The notes below the pieces were generated by a model. That model had not been told where the DNA came from. It did no database searches and saw nothing but the letters and a program-made list of their open reading frames with translations. The position numbers and the translations under genes were made by a program. A stretch of 64,000 nt of DNA from an uncultured Caulobacterales bacterium (GTDB lineage: Bacteria > Pseudomonadota > Alphaproteobacteria > Caulobacterales > Maricaulaceae), in contig CALLIK010000007.1 of the NCBI GenBank assembly GCA_938009235.1, positions 310,001-374,000 of the forward strand, written 5' to 3'. The number at the start of each line of letters is the position of its first letter. Position 1 is the first letter of the stretch. Shown here piece by piece: positions 26,493-35,462 of the stretch.

Positions 26493-27116
26493 TTAAGTGT
26501 GGAGGATGTGAGGGAGGATAACCGAAACCTGCTGGCGTGTTTGATCAAGGTCATGTTCAGTCGAAACAACAAAATCCGCACGTTCACGCTTTTCGGCATC
26601 AGGCATTTGCTTAGAGAGTATCATCTCAAACAAACCTCGGGTCATACCAGGCCGCGCCATAACGCGGGCGCGTTGCGTTTCTGGTGAGGCCGTTACGACA
26701 ACAATAGCGTCGACATGTTTATCACCGCCCGTTTCAAATAAAAGTGGAACGTCAAAGACAACAGCTTTCGCACCCCCTTTAACAGCCTTATCTATGAATA
26801 CACTCCGCGCCTCAGCCACCCAAGGGTGAATGAAACTCTCAAGGACTTTCAAATTAAAACGGTCGGCCCGCATGTGATCACCCAGACGTTTTCGGTCCAC
26901 GGCACCATCAACAGTAATAGCATTTGGAAAAACAGCTCGGATTAGAGGCACAGCTCGCCCGCCGTTCGCGTACATTTTATGAACCGCGGCATCTGCATCA
27001 AAGACAGGACAGCCCAAGTCAGCAAACATCTGAGCCGTCGTCGATTTTCCCATACCAATAGACCCTGTCAGGCCAATCAGTTTTGGGCGGACAGATTTAG
27101 AGCGGGGGGCCTTCAT
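26493..27116 (-). CDS. coaE: dephospho-CoA kinase
   Basis: A 207-residue P-loop kinase carrying out the last step of coenzyme A synthesis. The Walker A motif GLTGSIGMGKSTTAQMF is at about 15-31, followed by FADLGCPVFDADAAVH and the conserved VFDVPLLFETGGDKHVD. Its ATG overlaps the aroE stop by four bases (ATGA), showing translational coupling. Confidence 0.95.
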   Translation of the reverse strand: MKAPRSKSVRPKLIGLTGSIGMGKSTTAQMFADLGCPVFDADAAVHKMYANGGRAVPLIRAVFPNAITVDGAVDRKRLGDHMRADRFNLKVLESFIHPWVAEARSVFIDKAVKGGAKAVVFDVPLLFETGGDKHVDAIVVVTASPETQRARVMARPGMTRGLFEMILSKQMPDAEKRERADFVVSTEHDLDQTRQQVSVILPHILHT

Positions 27117-27982
27117 CGGCGACCACTTTGCAGCGCGTCAATCAAGACCTCAGTTGGGTCAAGCGCAAGAGGCGGAAATTGACCGTAGAAAAGTTTGAAA
27201 CTCGGTCGAGCTTGCGCAATCAACATCTCTAAACCGCCCAAGGTATCCATCCCATTCGCGATTGCATCTTGCATTAAAGCCGTCACGCGCGGTGTGTAAA
27301 TTAGATCATAAACAAGTGCGCCGCTACGGCCACCTTCCATTGAAATATCAAGGACCGGTTTACCCTCCATACCTGCGGCACTCGCATTGACAATAAGATC
27401 AGCCCGCCCAACAGCCTCCTGACGACGCGCCCAAGGCAACGCATAAAGGCTGGGTACATCAACTTGCTCAACGAGGGTATCAGCCTTTGAATCAGTGCGG
27501 TTCACCAAACAAATTTCAGGCACGCCCAAAGACATCAAAGCTCCAATCACCGCTCGGCTCGCACCGCCAGCGCCAATTACAAGCACAGAACTAGCTTGTA
27601 AAACATCAGCGCCCATCTTTGCGAGGAGCGGCGCAGCAAATCCTTCAAGGTCTGTGTTATGTGCCACAAGCTGACCGCGCGATTTATAAAGGCAATTTGC
27701 GACCCCTAACTTCTGCGCATCCTCAGTTGCCACATCTGCGGCTTCAAAAGCAGACGTCTTAAGAGGCAATGTTACATTGAGGCCAGAAATCGACGTGTCT
27801 TTAAGGGACCTAAACGCGTCAACTGCCGTTCTGGGATTAACAGCAAACGGAACATAAGCCCCAGAAACACCCATTTGTTTCAGCCACCAACTATGCATCA
27901 ATGGAGACAGTGAATGGTGAATAGGCCATCCGCATACACCTGCAAGCCTAGGGATAGGCCGTGATGAAGACGATGTGTTCAT
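27113..27982 (-). CDS. aroE: shikimate dehydrogenase
   Basis: A 289-residue NADP-dependent enzyme reducing 3-dehydroshikimate. The substrate-binding block reads GWPIHHSLSPLMHSWWL at about 18-34. The catalytic Lys lies in GLNVTLPLKTSAF (about residue 76), and the cofactor motif is VIGAGGASRAVIGAL near 135. It follows maf by ten bases and overlaps coaE. Confidence 0.95.
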   Translation of the reverse strand: MNTSSSSRPIPRLAGVCGWPIHHSLSPLMHSWWLKQMGVSGAYVPFAVNPRTAVDAFRSLKDTSISGLNVTLPLKTSAFEAADVATEDAQKLGVANCLYKSRGQLVAHNTDLEGFAAPLLAKMGADVLQASSVLVIGAGGASRAVIGALMSLGVPEICLVNRTDSKADTLVEQVDVPSLYALPWARRQEAVGRADLIVNASAAGMEGKPVLDISMEGGRSGALVYDLIYTPRVTALMQDAIANGMDTLGGLEMLIAQARPSFKLFYGQFPPLALDPTEVLIDALQSGRR

Positions 27983-27992
27983 GATACGCGGC

Positions 27993-28601
27993 TCATGATT
28001 GTGCTATTCCGCGCGTTCGTAAATAATCGAGCACAGGTAAAAGATCGAGGCCAAGGATACCAAAGAACCCGCCTTCAACCTTTTCAAATAATTGCGCGCC
28101 CGGGCCTTCGAAACGATAGGCACCGACACTCTTCGTCAAGGCTTCGCCTTCTATCTCAATGTACCAATCAAGGAAGCTGTCTGAGAAGTCACGAACCCAT
28201 AATTTAGTCCGGCAGATATGACGCCAAACGGGCGCGCCATTTTCACAGATAACAACCGCGCCAATCAACTCATGTTTTTTACCGCGCATCTCTAACAGAC
28301 GGCTACGGGCCTCAACGAGGTCCTTAGGCTTATCGAATAATTGATCGATTCCGTTTTCATCACGCATAACCATGATTTGATCTGCGCCAATAACAAGGCC
28401 TTCTTCTTGACGAGAGACACGCATCGCCTTCGCTTCGGCAAGCGCATCAGCAATATCACGCAGGCGAGACCCTTCCGCTAACATAGCCTCTTTAATAGAC
28501 GCCTCATCAACAGGACGGACAATAACTTCATAGTCAAGACCAGCGCCATCCAGAATTTCACGGCGGATAGCTGATCCACTGGCGAGAATAAGGCGGCTCA
28601 T
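27993..28601 (-). CDS. maf: Maf-family nucleotide pyrophosphatase
   Basis: A 202-residue Maf protein starting LILASGSAIRREILDGAGL (the usual S-x-R-R phosphate loop) with the catalytic Asp in VIGADQIM. Maf proteins hydrolyse dTTP, UTP or modified nucleotides to limit their incorporation. The ATG overlaps the ppsR stop (ATGA), so the pair is coupled. Confidence 0.92.
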   Translation of the reverse strand: MSRLILASGSAIRREILDGAGLDYEVIVRPVDEASIKEAMLAEGSRLRDIADALAEAKAMRVSRQEEGLVIGADQIMVMRDENGIDQLFDKPKDLVEARSRLLEMRGKKHELIGAVVICENGAPVWRHICRTKLWVRDFSDSFLDWYIEIEGEALTKSVGAYRFEGPGAQLFEKVEGGFFGILGLDLLPVLDYLRTRGIAQS

Positions 28602-29461
28602 AAACGTAGGTCCTTACGGCGTTCTTCGACGGGACGCGCTTTATTATAGAGATTGATAATCCGCGCAGAGGTTTCTTCAATGGAACGTCGAGTGACATCA
28701 ATCACCTTATAACCCTTACGCACAAACATACGTTTAGCATCGCGCACTTCATCACGAACGCGGTCTTCATCAATATAATCGGTCCGCGCCACTTGCCGTA
28801 GTCCCGTCAGGCGCTGCTCTCTGATTTCGACAATGCGATCAGGTGAGGCAACAAGACCCACAATAAAGGGCTTTTTAAATGTATCTAGAATATCAGGCAA
28901 AGGCGCACCCGGTACCAAAGGAATATTCCCCGTCTTGTAACCCCGGTTTGCAAGGTAGATCGAAGTCGGTGTTTTGGAGGTTCGAGAAATTCCCAACAAT
29001 ATAATGTCTGCCGTTTCTAAACCGGGCACATTCTGACCATCATCATGAACCATCGCATAATCTAAAGCTTCGATCCGTGAATAATAAGCATCATCAAGAT
29101 TTCGCTGCGCCCCAATCTCATCTGTCATCGCTGAGCCAAGATAACGCGCGAGGACAGATAGCGTCGGATCCAATATAGAGACAGTCGGAATATTGCGTTC
29201 ACGACAGAAAGTCTCCAGACGCTTACGACGCTCTGGATTCACCAATGTAAACAATACAACACCCGGTTTAGCCTCAATCGTTTTCAAAGATTGTTCAAGC
29301 TGAGCCTCAGATCGTACCAAGGCATGTAAATGTTCCAGCGCTGTGGCTGATCTAAACTGAGCCGTAGACGCTTTCATCATCGCCACTAATGTCTCACCCG
29401 TAGAGTCAGACACGAGGTGAACGTGAAAATATATCGCGATATTGGCATTGCGCGTCGACAT
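28598..29461 (-). CDS. ppsR: pyruvate phosphate dikinase / PEP synthase regulatory kinase-phosphatase
   Basis: A 287-residue bifunctional ADP-dependent kinase and Pi-dependent phosphorylase (DUF299) that controls PPDK or PEP synthase by Thr phosphorylation. It begins IYFHVHLVSDSTGETLV and has the P-loop-like GISRTSKTPTSIYLANRGY at about 150-168. The ATG at 29461 is preferred to a TTG 15 bases upstream; GGAG lies about ten bases before it. This is the homologue of Rickettsia RP001, the gene that borders the Caulobacter origin. It leads the leftward operon. Confidence 0.93.
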   Translation of the reverse strand: MSTRNANIAIYFHVHLVSDSTGETLVAMMKASTAQFRSATALEHLHALVRSEAQLEQSLKTIEAKPGVVLFTLVNPERRKRLETFCRERNIPTVSILDPTLSVLARYLGSAMTDEIGAQRNLDDAYYSRIEALDYAMVHDDGQNVPGLETADIILLGISRTSKTPTSIYLANRGYKTGNIPLVPGAPLPDILDTFKKPFIVGLVASPDRIVEIREQRLTGLRQVARTDYIDEDRVRDEVRDAKRMFVRKGYKVIDVTRRSIEETSARIINLYNKARPVEERRKDLRL

Positions 29462-29854
29462 AAGGTGCGGCTCCAAACCTCAGCTAAAATCAGAGGTGTA
29501 TTCTTGACCCTCGTTTCGCGTGTTTACCTCCTCCTGTCCACAGGCAAAGGCTGAACCCACACTTAGGACTCGTATATCGGGCATAGGTTTCACTAACCCA
29601 CAGCATACATCCACAGCTCGAAGGATAAGCTGTTAAGATTGTGAACAACGAGGATAAGACTTATGCTAAATCTTATCCAAGGTTTTATCCCCAAGCCTAC
29701 GATAGGTAAAAGGTGTATTTAGAAACATATGCACTTACACAAAACAAAAGCCGCACACAGTAGGATAAAAATCCACTCCCGATTCAGCCCGTGCATATTA
29801 AACTCTCCTAACAAAAGGTGAATCCGCCCACATCATCACAGGCTCTACATCAAC

Positions 29855-29886
29855 TCCTCTTTAAAGATTCTTTTTAGAGAGGAGGA
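29855..29886. repeat. imperfect inverted repeat in the origin region
   Basis: CTCCTCTTTAAAGA and its imperfect partner TCTTTTTAGAGAGGAG form an AT-rich hairpin candidate between the DnaA-box cluster and hemE. It may aid unwinding or terminate transcription; neither is shown. Confidence 0.35.
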
Positions 29887-29914
29887 AGGTTGGCTTGGAT
29901 ATGTGTGGGGGAAA

Positions 29915-29946
29915 CGCTAAGACAGGCCTTCAAATCAGGCTTAGCG
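29915..29946. repeat. inverted repeat upstream of hemE
   Basis: CGCTAAG at 29915-29921 is mirrored by CTTAGCG at 29940-29946, with a further CCT/AGG pairing inside. The right arm overlaps the CtrA-like site at 29941, so structure and regulator binding may be linked. Confidence 0.4.
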
Positions 29947-29955
29947 ATCTCTTAA
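29941..29955. promoter_or_regulatory. CtrA-like site in the origin/hemE region
   Basis: TTAGCGATCTCTTAA matches TTAA-N7-TTAA at seven of eight positions. In Caulobacter, CtrA silences the origin by binding several such sites next to hemE. Here only one good match is seen. Confidence 0.4.
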
Positions 29956-29993
29956 ATCCAGATCGATGCCATCACATTATGTAAGCCGAACCT

Positions 29994-31025
29994 ATGAAAC
30001 TGCTCGATGTCTTAAACGGTCAGCAAACCGAAACACCTCCAATCTGGATGATGCGTCAAGCGGGTCGTCACTTACCTGAATATCTAGAAATTCGCGCGAC
30101 CTGCAAGAACTTCATCGATTTCTGCTTTACGCCAGACAAAGCGGCAGAAGTAACGCTTCAACCTATCCAACGCTATGATATGGACGCGGCCATTTTATTC
30201 GCAGACATCTTGCTCATTCCAATCGGATTAGGACGCAAAGTTGATTTCATCAAAGGCACTGGCCCTGTGTTGGAACCAATTGATGTAGATGGAATTGCAA
30301 AGCTTACCGTAGGCGGAGCGGCTGATCGGATTAGCTCTATCTACGAGACGGTAGAACGCGTGCGGGCAGGCCTAGCCCCAGAGAAAACTCTGATTGGCTT
30401 TGCGGGCGGTCCTTGGACAGTCGCGACCTATATGATCGAAGGCAAAGGTAGCCCGACAAAAGAAATAGCAAAACGCTTTGCTTATGAGAATCCAGAAGCC
30501 ATGTCAGACTTGCTCGCGGCGCTGGTTGAAAGCACCGCAGATTATTTGATAGGCCAAGCGAATGCGGGCGCGAATGTTCTCAAGATTTTTGAAAGCTGGG
30601 CCGAAGGTCTTGCGCCTGATCTCTTTGATCGTCTGGTTATCAACCCAACGCGAGATATTATTACCCGTGTGCGCGCTGCTGGGATTACAGTTCCAATTAT
30701 GGGCTTCCCGCGCGGCTCTGGTTTGAACGCTATTCGCTATGCACATGAAACAGGGATTACGGCCATCGCCGCAGGCACCCAAATGCCAATGGAAGATTTC
30801 CGCTCAACCATCCCTGAAGGGATGCCCGTTCAAGGCAATCTAGATCCATTGGCGCTTAGAATTGGCGGAACAACGCTCTACCGTTCAGTCGAAGCCGTGC
30901 TGCGCGACGCTGCCGGCGGCCCGCACATCTTCAACCTAGGCCACGGCGTCACGCCAGATGTGAAAATTGAGAACGTTCAAGCGGTGGTCGACCACATTCG
31001 TGGCAAAGAGCCTAATTACGTTTAG
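29994..31025 (+). CDS. hemE: uroporphyrinogen decarboxylase
   Basis: A 343-residue enzyme converting uroporphyrinogen III to coproporphyrinogen III in heme synthesis. The signature PPIWMMRQAGRHLPEYLEIR, in parts, is at about 19-38 with the substrate-binding Arg residues, followed by DAAILFADILLIPIGLG and IGFAGGPWTVATYMIEG. It begins the rightward block away from the origin. In relatives hemJ and rho usually follow directly; here a lipoprotein gene intervenes. Confidence 0.96.
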   Translation: MKLLDVLNGQQTETPPIWMMRQAGRHLPEYLEIRATCKNFIDFCFTPDKAAEVTLQPIQRYDMDAAILFADILLIPIGLGRKVDFIKGTGPVLEPIDVDGIAKLTVGGAADRISSIYETVERVRAGLAPEKTLIGFAGGPWTVATYMIEGKGSPTKEIAKRFAYENPEAMSDLLAALVESTADYLIGQANAGANVLKIFESWAEGLAPDLFDRLVINPTRDIITRVRAAGITVPIMGFPRGSGLNAIRYAHETGITAIAAGTQMPMEDFRSTIPEGMPVQGNLDPLALRIGGTTLYRSVEAVLRDAAGGPHIFNLGHGVTPDVKIENVQAVVDHIRGKEPNYV

Positions 31026-31147
31026 TAGAGTAAGAGTGGAAGGCAGTTTCTAAAGACATAACAGCCCTCGCAGCTATAGTTTCTTGACATGTTTTATAAA
31101 TAACTACTTAAAGTTAGTCGGCGCATGATTGAACTTGGGGAATATAT

Positions 31148-32884
31148 ATGTCTACGTCTTTTGGGAAGCTGTCGCTGTCTTGTGTGAGCTTAATCGCAAT
31201 CGTTGCTTTATCTGCCTGTGGTGGTGGTAGCGGTGGCGGGTCTTCGACAACGCCATCATCTTCAGATTTCACAGCCCCAGATGTTTCATTTACCCCGGAT
31301 AGTTTAACAGTTGAAGGCGGAGAAACGGGTACATCTACACTTAGCTCAAGCGATAATATTCGTGTTGTATCTGGACCCACTGTTAGCTGCACCAATGGGG
31401 GTAGTTTTGCGAATGGCGTCTTTACGGCTCCCACAGTAACAGAAACCGTGACGAGTGTGTGTACGGCAACGGCCTCAGATGCAGCAGGGAATACAGGTCG
31501 AGATACACTGACCGTAACTATCCCGTCACCTCAGCCCGATACAACTGATCCAGTTGTTACATTTAGCCCTAACACTTTAACCGTGGTTGGCGGTGGGACA
31601 GCCTCCTCGACGTTGACCGCTACGGATGACACTGTTGTGGAAAGCGGTCCAACAGTCGTGTGTACAAATAATGGTAGTTTCTCTAATAATACCTTTACGG
31701 CGCCAATTGTTACAACTCAGACGACAAGTGTGTGTACGGCCACGGCAGCCGATCCAGCAGGTAATATGGGTGAAGCAATCTTAACTGTCGTCATGTCGCC
31801 TCAAACGTCAGAATTTTTTGCAACGATTGTGGATACGATCATAGTTGATCCTGTCCTAGGGTTTGTAGAGATTCCAACGGACCCCTCTACACTCATAGGC
31901 GTCTCTAAAAACGCATCTGGTGCGGTTTCAACCTTTGCCGTTACAAATACAGGGATAGGTACTTACGACGAGGTAGTTTTAACAGCTCAACCTACGTTGG
32001 GAACTGTGGGAACCCCGCCACTAGATCTTCTGTACGGAGACATAGACGGCGTTGATGGCGGCGTGAGTGACCTTATCTTTTTAGACGAGTTTAACGACCT
32101 TATCATCGGCGCATCATTTAATGCCGATAATACTTTTGGTGCACCCGTGACACAATCCATCAGTAATGGATGCGATGCAGGCAGCGGAGGTGGCACAAGG
32201 TTTGTCGGCACTGGTGATGACTCTACGCGCGATGACATATTGGTAGGTACGACAGATGGGCTATTTTACGTAGGTGCTGGATTTGCGAATGATGGTGTGA
32301 ATACTTCTGGTCTTTCAGCTCCGGTCCCTATTGTTTCTAGCGGAAATTTTTGTTCCTTGATCGTGGGGCCGACTGGCCAAGGAGATACGACATATATATC
32401 TTACGATCCTGATACGGCTTTGATAACGGGCGTCGAAGGCAGTAGTAATGATGCGAGTAGCTATGAAGAAGATTTTACTGCTGATTTGTCGGGCCAAATA
32501 AGCACTGGATTAACACCCGTTCTTTTTGATGCTTTTTTTGGAACATTTTCAGCCGAACAAGTCATCACAGTATTTAACGATCCACAACAAGTTGGATCCA
32601 CCGTTATTATCTCTGACGTTGGGGTTATACCTGATACAACTGTTATAAATATCGATATGGAAAACCCGACTGATATACTTCTCATATCACGCGGTACCTC
32701 TGATGATGTCCTGCTCGTGAGCCCCGACAGTCAGTTTGCCGTTTACATTCGTGATATTAATAACCGATCTGTCTCAGTCGAGTTAATAGATATTGGCCTT
32801 GGTTTTGATCAAGTTGAATTTGCGGGGGGCGGCGTTGCGTTTGCGAGCTCAACGCAAGGCAATATTGTTGTACGTAGCCTTTAG
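31148..32884 (+). CDS. large lipoprotein with two Ig-like repeats and a repeat-rich C-terminus
   Basis: A 578-residue lipoprotein with signal peptide and lipobox LSAC followed by a Gly/Ser linker. Two tandem repeats of about 85 residues follow (about 38-125 and 131-218). Each starts DP/APDVxFxPxxLTV, contains a Cys pair about 27 residues apart (SCTNGGSF..., VCTATA) and ends in A(A)GN, resembling HYR/Ig-like domains. The C-terminal 340 residues have FG-GAP/VCBS-like pieces (GDIDGVDGGVSDLIFLDEF, DDSTRDDILVGTTDGLFYVG) that suggest a beta-propeller. It is probably surface or periplasmic, with an adhesion or binding role; no catalytic site is seen. GGGGA precedes the ATG, and TTGACA occurs at 31084-31089. 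Confidence 0.75.
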   Translation: MSTSFGKLSLSCVSLIAIVALSACGGGSGGGSSTTPSSSDFTAPDVSFTPDSLTVEGGETGTSTLSSSDNIRVVSGPTVSCTNGGSFANGVFTAPTVTETVTSVCTATASDAAGNTGRDTLTVTIPSPQPDTTDPVVTFSPNTLTVVGGGTASSTLTATDDTVVESGPTVVCTNNGSFSNNTFTAPIVTTQTTSVCTATAADPAGNMGEAILTVVMSPQTSEFFATIVDTIIVDPVLGFVEIPTDPSTLIGVSKNASGAVSTFAVTNTGIGTYDEVVLTAQPTLGTVGTPPLDLLYGDIDGVDGGVSDLIFLDEFNDLIIGASFNADNTFGAPVTQSISNGCDAGSGGGTRFVGTGDDSTRDDILVGTTDGLFYVGAGFANDGVNTSGLSAPVPIVSSGNFCSLIVGPTGQGDTTYISYDPDTALITGVEGSSNDASSYEEDFTADLSGQISTGLTPVLFDAFFGTFSAEQVITVFNDPQQVGSTVIISDVGVIPDTTVINIDMENPTDILLISRGTSDDVLLVSPDSQFAVYIRDINNRSVSVELIDIGLGFDQVEFAGGGVAFASSTQGNIVVRSL

Positions 32885-32907
32885 TAATTTTGGTTACGCA
32901 TGACAAA

Positions 32908-32936
32908 TTTCAGCCTAACCTAAGGTTGGGCTGAAA
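32908..32936. terminator. 29-base near-perfect palindrome after the lipoprotein gene
   Basis: TTTCAGCC and GGCTGAAA pair, and AACCT pairs with AGGTT inside, giving a 13-bp stem with two mismatches and a tiny loop. It lies 24 bases after the stop codon. No T-tract follows, so it is either a processing hairpin or a factor-assisted terminator. A TATAAT hexamer at 32940-32945 follows and may serve hemJ. Confidence 0.55.
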
Positions 32937-32997
32937 CTATATAATCCTGAAACCATTTTGGCTTCCTATCTCGCATCTGTGAGTTTAGGGAGTGAGT

Positions 32998-33438
32998 ATG
33001 TTCGACACACTCTATCCATGGCTCAAGGCCTTTCATCTGATCGCCGTTATCTTCTGGATGGCGGGCTTGCTCTATTTACCGCGTTTGTTTGTTTATCACA
33101 GCGTTTCGAAACCTGGCGGAGAGCTAGAAGATAAAATGGTTGAGGCAGAAGCCAAACTTCTGCGGATTATTATGAACCCTGCGATGATTGTCGCCTTTGT
33201 TCTGGGTCTTGTTCTCATTGCCTATAATGCGATAGCGGGCGGCGTAGCTTTATGGCTGTGGGTTAAAGTCGCCCTCGCATTTTCTCTGATCGGTTATCAC
33301 GGCTTCCTCGCAAAAACACGCAAAGCCTTTTTGGATGGCGGACGCCCAAAGTCTGAAAAATTCTTCCGCAGCATCAATGAAATACCTGCTGTTTTGACAG
33401 TCATCATTGTCATACTCGCGATTGTGAAACCGTTTTAG
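32998..33438 (+). CDS. hemJ: protoporphyrinogen oxidase HemJ
   Basis: A 146-residue four-helix membrane protein oxidising protoporphyrinogen IX. The hallmark start LYPWLKAFHLIAVIFWMAGL carries the conserved heme-ligand His, and GLLYLPRLFVYH follows. The ATG at 32998 was chosen, five bases after AGGGAG; a GTG six bases earlier overlaps that site. It lies between hemE and rho as in related genomes, though separated from hemE here. Confidence 0.93.
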   Translation: MFDTLYPWLKAFHLIAVIFWMAGLLYLPRLFVYHSVSKPGGELEDKMVEAEAKLLRIIMNPAMIVAFVLGLVLIAYNAIAGGVALWLWVKVALAFSLIGYHGFLAKTRKAFLDGGRPKSEKFFRSINEIPAVLTVIIVILAIVKPF

Positions 33439-33616
33439 GCTTCCATCTCTCCACCTAAGTGCTGTCTTGACGACAGCTGCGTTTTCGCACATAGGGAATT
33501 TATTGAAGCAGGCCGTCCTGGTCCTGCCGCCAATTCCGAACGACATTTTCAAATGATTTGACCGCCACGGCGCGTTCAATCGGATGGCTTTCTCTCCCCG
33601 AACTGAAGACTTACAC
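33439..33616. promoter_or_regulatory. rho leader region
   Basis: A 178-base gap before rho. It has a small hairpin (GCTGTC TTGAC GACAGC, 33461-33477) and a TTGACG at 33467 with a weak CATAGG 17 bases on, a possible promoter. Autoregulatory leaders are known for rho in other bacteria; no leader peptide is evident here. Confidence 0.35.
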
Positions 33617-34915
33617 ATGACTGACTTACTCAACCAAGACCTCGACGAGATGACTGCCATCTCTCTTGATGATCTGAAAAAACTAAAACCAAAAGACTTG
33701 ATCCGCTTTGCCGAAGATGTTGGCATCGAAAACGCTGCGTCTATGCGTAAGCAAGATATTTTCTTTGGTATCCTTAAAGACCTCGCCGAAGATGATGTCC
33801 GCACAGATGGCTCTGGCGTTCTCGAAGTTCTCCAAGATGGTTTTGGATTTCTACGCGCGCCAGATGCAAACTATTTGCCGGGTCCAGATGATATTTATGT
33901 CGATCCACAGCTGATCCGTAAATCTGGTCTCCGTACAGGTGACACAGTCTCTGGCCAAATTCGCTCCCCAAAAGATAATGAGCGTTACTTCGAACTCTCC
34001 GAAGTGACCTCGATCAACTTCTCCACGCCAGAACAGGCGCAGAATAAAGTTCACTTTGATAACCTCACGCCGCTCTATCCAGAAGAGCGCATGCAGATGG
34101 AAATCGAAGACCCATCTCGCAAAGACCAATCTGGTCGCGTTATTGATATTGTTGCGCCAATCGGGAAAGGCCAACGCGCCTTGATCGTTGCGCCACCGCG
34201 GACAGGTAAAACGGTTCTACTCCAAAACATCGCGCATTCCATCGAACGTAATCACCCAGAGTGTTACGTGCTCGTGTTGCTGATTGATGAGCGACCAGAA
34301 GAAGTGACCGACATGCAGCGCAGCGTAAAAGGCGAAGTTGTCTCTTCAACATTTGATGAACCTGCAACACGTCACGTACAGGTCGCGGAAATGGTTATTC
34401 AAAAAGCCAAGCGCCTCACAGAAAACGGCAAAGATGTTGTTATCTTGCTCGACTCGATCACGCGTCTAGGCCGCGCCTATAACACAGTGGTTCCATCCTC
34501 TGGTAAAGTCCTTACCGGCGGTGTCGATGCGAACGCGCTACAACGTCCAAAGCGTTTCTTTGGTGCTGCGCGGAATATCGAAGATGGCGGGTCGTTGACA
34601 ATTATCGCGACAGCTTTGATCGATACAGGCTCACGCATGGACGAAGTCATCTTTGAGGAATTCAAAGGGACAGGTAACTCGGAAATCGTCCTCGACCGTA
34701 AAGTCGCGGATAAGCGTATCTTCCCAGCCATCGACGTGACGAAATCTGGTACACGGAAAGAAGAACTTCTGATCGCGCCAGACGTCTTGCAAAAGACATA
34801 TCTCTTGCGCCGTATTCTAAACCCGATGGGAACAATGGATGCGATCGACTTCTTGTTGTCTAAACTTAAAGACAACAAAACGAACAGCGATTTCTTCGAT
34901 AGTATGAATACTTAG
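33617..34915 (+). CDS. rho: transcription termination factor Rho
   Basis: A 432-residue hexameric RNA helicase. The N-terminal OB domain has the RNA-binding stretch [18 protein letters not shown]. The ATPase domain has Walker [13 protein letters not shown] at about 191, the [10 protein letters not shown] block and the secondary RNA-binding R-loop [12 protein letters not shown]. The ATG at 33617 ([12 protein letters not shown]) is preferred over one 33 bases upstream, which would add an unconserved tail. Length is near the usual 420. An intrinsic terminator follows. Confidence 0.96.
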   Translation: MTDLLNQDLDEMTAISLDDLKKLKPKDLIRFAEDVGIENAASMRKQDIFFGILKDLAEDDVRTDGSGVLEVLQDGFGFLRAPDANYLPGPDDIYVDPQLIRKSGLRTGDTVSGQIRSPKDNERYFELSEVTSINFSTPEQAQNKVHFDNLTPLYPEERMQMEIEDPSRKDQSGRVIDIVAPIGKGQRALIVAPPRTGKTVLLQNIAHSIERNHPECYVLVLLIDERPEEVTDMQRSVKGEVVSSTFDEPATRHVQVAEMVIQKAKRLTENGKDVVILLDSITRLGRAYNTVVPSSGKVLTGGVDANALQRPKRFFGAARNIEDGGSLTIIATALIDTGSRMDEVIFEEFKGTGNSEIVLDRKVADKRIFPAIDVTKSGTRKEELLIAPDVLQKTYLLRRILNPMGTMDAIDFLLSKLKDNKTNSDFFDSMNT

Positions 34916-34937
34916 TCGAAACGTCAGCTATAAATTA

Positions 34938-34973
34938 GAAGGCCTTCGTGTTTACTCGCGGAGGCCTTTTTCT
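34938..34973 (+). terminator. intrinsic terminator after rho
   Basis: AAGGCCT (34939-34945) pairs with AGGCCTT (34962-34968), followed by a run of T. It overlaps the last codons of the convergent membrane gene, as is common for bidirectional ends. Confidence 0.8.
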
Positions 34974-35413
34974 TTGGGCTTTTCACTTACCTGCGAAAAC
35001 ACATATCCACCGATAGCGCCCGCTAACATCTGCAAGGTGATACCAAATCCGCTGCGTGCGCCTGCAATCAAATGAACATCAAAGAAAGCCTCTTTCATTG
35101 TGAACAACATCACGAGAATTCCGATTGCTCCAGCGGCCGTGTAAATAACAGGACATCCAAATTTCGCACGTTTGAAAACAAGGCTGCCCGCTAAAAAGGC
35201 GACAATAAAAGCTAAGCCTACAAAAATAAAATAAAGCGACCCCAGATAGCGTAGATCATAAAATGTCATTGCGACCCGCTCGGCTATGCCAACATCTGCG
35301 CCAATGCCGCCCAGACGGGAAATGACATTTTGGGTTTGAAGCCCAACGCCCAGAATGACGGTTGTGAAAACTGCAGCCACCCAGCCGACAACATATTTGA
35401 AAAAGCGTTTCAT
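34952..35413 (-). CDS. four-helix membrane protein, unknown function
   Basis: A 153-residue protein with about four membrane helices (about 8-28, 57-77, 86-104 and 121-140) and a charged tail (SEKPKEKGLRE). It starts MKRFFKYVVGWVAAVFTTVILG. No family motif is recognised. It is convergent with rho and divergent from the sugar dehydrogenase gene, 49 bases away. Its last codons form part of the rho terminator. Confidence 0.65.
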   Translation of the reverse strand: MKRFFKYVVGWVAAVFTTVILGVGLQTQNVISRLGGIGADVGIAERVAMTFYDLRYLGSLYFIFVGLAFIVAFLAGSLVFKRAKFGCPVIYTAAGAIGILVMLFTMKEAFFDVHLIAGARSGFGITLQMLAGAIGGYVFSQVSEKPKEKGLRE

Positions 35414-35462
35414 AAGCCTATGGCTAAAGCCTAGATTGGTTGCAGGTCAAGCGGAGCTTATA

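Larger units (their letters stand above)
29477..29993. other. putative chromosomal replication origin (oriC)
   Basis: This 517-base gene-free stretch lies between ppsR (RP001 homologue) and hemE, the exact neighbourhood of the Caulobacter crescentus origin. Five TTATCC cores occur within 146 bases: reverse at 29623-29628, 29652-29657 and 29763-29768, forward at 29673-29678 and 29685-29690. The best DnaA box is TTATCCCCA at 29685-29693, eight of nine to TTATCCACA. Two more sites end in TCCACA (29609-29615, 29536-29541). An AT-rich part follows (29700-29760). A CtrA-like site and inverted repeats lie nearer hemE. Housekeeping operons point away on both sides, and parS sites are 11-13 kb off. 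Function is inferred from synteny and motifs. Confidence 0.8.
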
